Below, in pieces: positions 61,940-64,000 of a DNA stretch of 64,000 nt. The first letter of the stretch is position 1. The number at the start of each line of letters is the position of its first letter. The stretch comes from Lysinibacillus pakistanensis. Lineage in GTDB: Bacteria > Bacillota > Bacilli > Bacillales_A > Planococcaceae. Made by a program: the position numbers and the translations under genes. The notes under the pieces are model-generated. The model had not been told where the DNA came from. It worked only from the letters and a program-made list of their open reading frames with translations, and did not search any database. The DNA lies in NCBI RefSeq assembly GCF_030123245.1, contig NZ_CP126101.1, positions 1,300,501 through 1,364,500 on the forward strand. Reading direction: 5' to 3'.

Positions 61940-63808
61940 ATGGGAAAAATACAAATTATGGACGAATGGCTGTCCAATAAAATCGCTGCCGGGGAAGTAG
62001 TTGAAAGACCAGCCTCTGTTGTGAAAGAGCTTGTGGAAAATGCCATAGATGCAGGTAGTACGTCCATCGATGTTTTTTTACTAGAAGCGGGTCTCACTTC
62101 AATTCAGGTTATTGATAATGGAAGTGGAATGGATGAAGAGGATGCATTGATATCATACTCTCGGCATGCGACAAGTAAAATCCATCAAGAGCATGATTTA
62201 TTCCGCATTCGAACACTGGGCTTTCGAGGTGAAGCATTAGCCTCGATAGCTTCAGTTTCTAAAATGACACTTATTACATCTAATGGAGAATCAGGTACGT
62301 ATTTAGAGCTAGAGGGTGGGCATGTGGTGACAAATAAGCCTGGTCCACTGAGAAAAGGAACAGATATAACGGTGGCACAGTTATTTTTCAATACACCTGC
62401 ACGTTTAAAATATATGAAAACGATACAAACCGAGCTTGGACATACAATCGATTTGATGAACCGTCTTGCGCTTGGCAATCCACAAATTGCGTTCAGATTG
62501 CTACATAATGGTCAGCAATTGCTACAAACAAATGGACGAGGTGATGTGCAGCAAGTATTAGCGGCAATTTACGGTGTGCATAATGCCAAGAAAATGGTGC
62601 CTTTTGAGGGAGAATCGCATGATTATAAAGTTACAGGCTTCGTATCCTTACCTGAAGTGACACGTGCTTCGAAAAATTATATGTCCCTCTTTGTCAATGG
62701 TCGTTGGGTCAAGCATTATTTAGTGCAAAAAGCGATTGTCGATGCTTACCATACGTATTTACCAATTGAGCGTTTCCCTATAGTGGCTCTCTTTATAGAG
62801 GGTGACCCCTACTTAACAGACGTCAATGTTCATCCTGCCAAACATCAAATCCGTTTAAGTAAGGAACCAGAGCTCCTTAAACTTATTGAGGAAACCATTC
62901 GGGAAACTATACGACATGTTATCAGAGTGCCACAAATGGAAAAGAAGGAAAAGGTTGTGAAGTCTACAGCAGAGCAGTTAAATATCTGGAAGCCAGCTCC
63001 GAAGCTAGATGTGGAGAAAATGAATGCCATTGTAGAAAAGCTATATGATGTGCAAACCGTTCAGGAATCAAGCATGCTAGAGCCAATAAAATCATTACAA
63101 GAATCATCCCCTACTCCTGTTGAAGATAGCTTTGAACATACACAGCCAATCGAGGAAAAATCAATTCAAAATGTGGTAGATGAGGAAGTAAAGCAATATT
63201 CAATGGAAAAGTCTACAAAAGAACCATTTCCTGCACTAGAAGTAGTGGGTCAAATTCATGGCACATATATTGTTGCACAGATGGAGGATGGCTTTTATTT
63301 AATTGATCAGCATGCAGCTCAGGAACGTATTAAATATGAATTTTTCCGAGAAAAGGTGGGTATGGTGAACCCAAATGAACGTCAGGCTTTACTGCTACCA
63401 TTAACCTTCCACTATGCCGCTGACGAGGCACTCTTATTAAGAGAGAACAAACAAGAATTAGAGGCTGTAGGGGTGTTTTTAGAGGAATTTGGACAGTCAT
63501 CATTTGTCGTAAGGGAGCATCCTAGCTGGTTTCCTAAAGGAGAAGAACAGGAAATTATTGAAGATTTAATTGAACAGGTACTCACCACGAAAAAGGCAGA
63601 CGTTAAGAAATTACGGGAGGCAGCGGCAATTATGATGAGCTGTAAAAAATCAATCAAGGCCAATCATTTTTTAACAAGGGAGCAAATGGTAACGCTATTG
63701 AATGATCTACGAAATGCTGATAATCCATTTACATGCCCACACGGACGTCCAGTACTCATTCATTTTACGACTTATGAAGTGGAAAAATTGTTTAAACGGG
63801 TTATGTAG
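61940..63808 (+). CDS. mutL: DNA mismatch repair protein MutL
   Basis: The 622-residue protein has an N-terminal GHKL ATPase (ELVENAIDAGS, DNGSGM, TLGFRGEALASI), a variable linker (about 340-425) and a C-terminal dimerisation/endonuclease domain with DQHAAQERIKYE (about 456), SCKKSIKANH and CPHGRP. The DQHA(x)2E(x)4E and CPHGRP motifs mark the latent endonuclease type found in organisms without MutH. Confidence 0.98.
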   Translation: MGKIQIMDEWLSNKIAAGEVVERPASVVKELVENAIDAGSTSIDVFLLEAGLTSIQVIDNGSGMDEEDALISYSRHATSKIHQEHDLFRIRTLGFRGEALASIASVSKMTLITSNGESGTYLELEGGHVVTNKPGPLRKGTDITVAQLFFNTPARLKYMKTIQTELGHTIDLMNRLALGNPQIAFRLLHNGQQLLQTNGRGDVQQVLAAIYGVHNAKKMVPFEGESHDYKVTGFVSLPEVTRASKNYMSLFVNGRWVKHYLVQKAIVDAYHTYLPIERFPIVALFIEGDPYLTDVNVHPAKHQIRLSKEPELLKLIEETIRETIRHVIRVPQMEKKEKVVKSTAEQLNIWKPAPKLDVEKMNAIVEKLYDVQTVQESSMLEPIKSLQESSPTPVEDSFEHTQPIEEKSIQNVVDEEVKQYSMEKSTKEPFPALEVVGQIHGTYIVAQMEDGFYLIDQHAAQERIKYEFFREKVGMVNPNERQALLLPLTFHYAADEALLLRENKQELEAVGVFLEEFGQSSFVVREHPSWFPKGEEQEIIEDLIEQVLTTKKADVKKLREAAAIMMSCKKSIKANHFLTREQMVTLLNDLRNADNPFTCPHGRPVLIHFTTYEVEKLFKRVM

Positions 63809-63832
63809 AACTGTATTAAAGGGGGAGAATGA

Positions 63833-64000
<168 letters not shown>

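Overview
The window is low-GC Firmicute DNA and reads as a spore-forming Bacillaceae/Planococcaceae chromosome, most likely Lysinibacillus or a close relative. The evidence is Bacillus-type gene order (truB-ribF-rpsO-pnp-mlpA-ymxH-dpaAB-asd-dapA-rnjB-spoIIIE-ymfC...ymfFHIJKM-pgsA-cinA-recA-rny-ymdB-spoVS-korAB...miaB-ricA-cotE-mutSL), sporulation genes (ymxH, dpaA/B, spoIIIE, spoVS, cotE), a Gram-positive LexA box before recA, an SLH-anchored surface protein, and intergenic repeat families of a kind I associate with Lysinibacillus. The genus is an inference.

Layout. 1-6 kb: RNA modification, FAD synthesis, S15, PNPase and an M16 peptidase. 6.2-8.7 kb (minus strand): an inserted GntR/ABC-2 transporter operon of YtrA type that interrupts the usual mlpA-ymxH neighbourhood. 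8.8-12.5 kb: dipicolinate synthase and the aspartate/lysine branch, without the aspartokinase gene (dapG) that sits here in B. subtilis. 12.5-13.1 kb: a 42-bp minisatellite. 13.3-17.4 kb: RNase J2 and SpoIIIE. 17.5-23.6 kb: GntR regulator plus a BMP-type nucleoside ABC importer. 23.7-32.5 kb: ymfF-H-I-J-K-M, pgsA, cinA, recA. 33-39.3 kb: RNase Y, YmdB, SpoVS and a 2-oxoacid:ferredoxin oxidoreductase.

39.3-56.2 kb looks like an accessory block between korB and miaB. It holds a small membrane protein; a lantibiotic-protection type ABC transporter with its own two-component system, preceded by an 11-bp tandem repeat at the promoter; a repeat-rich 1-kb intergenic island flanked by inverted hairpins; a 1209-residue secreted beta-helix / InlB-repeat / SLH protein; a small unknown protein; and a seven-gene operon (binding lipoprotein, cytosolic phosphodiesterase-like enzyme, two permeases, ATPase, DeoR regulator, PHP phosphoesterase) that looks like an organophosphate uptake-and-cleavage system of unknown substrate.

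56.2-64 kb returns to the conserved core: miaB, ricA, cotE (apparently starting at CTG and carrying an 18-serine run), mutS, mutL and the start of glpK. A multi-hairpin dispersed element occurs near 19.7, 32.7, 32.8-33.0 and 58.3 kb. I see no rRNA, tRNA, CRISPR array, intact insertion sequence or prophage.
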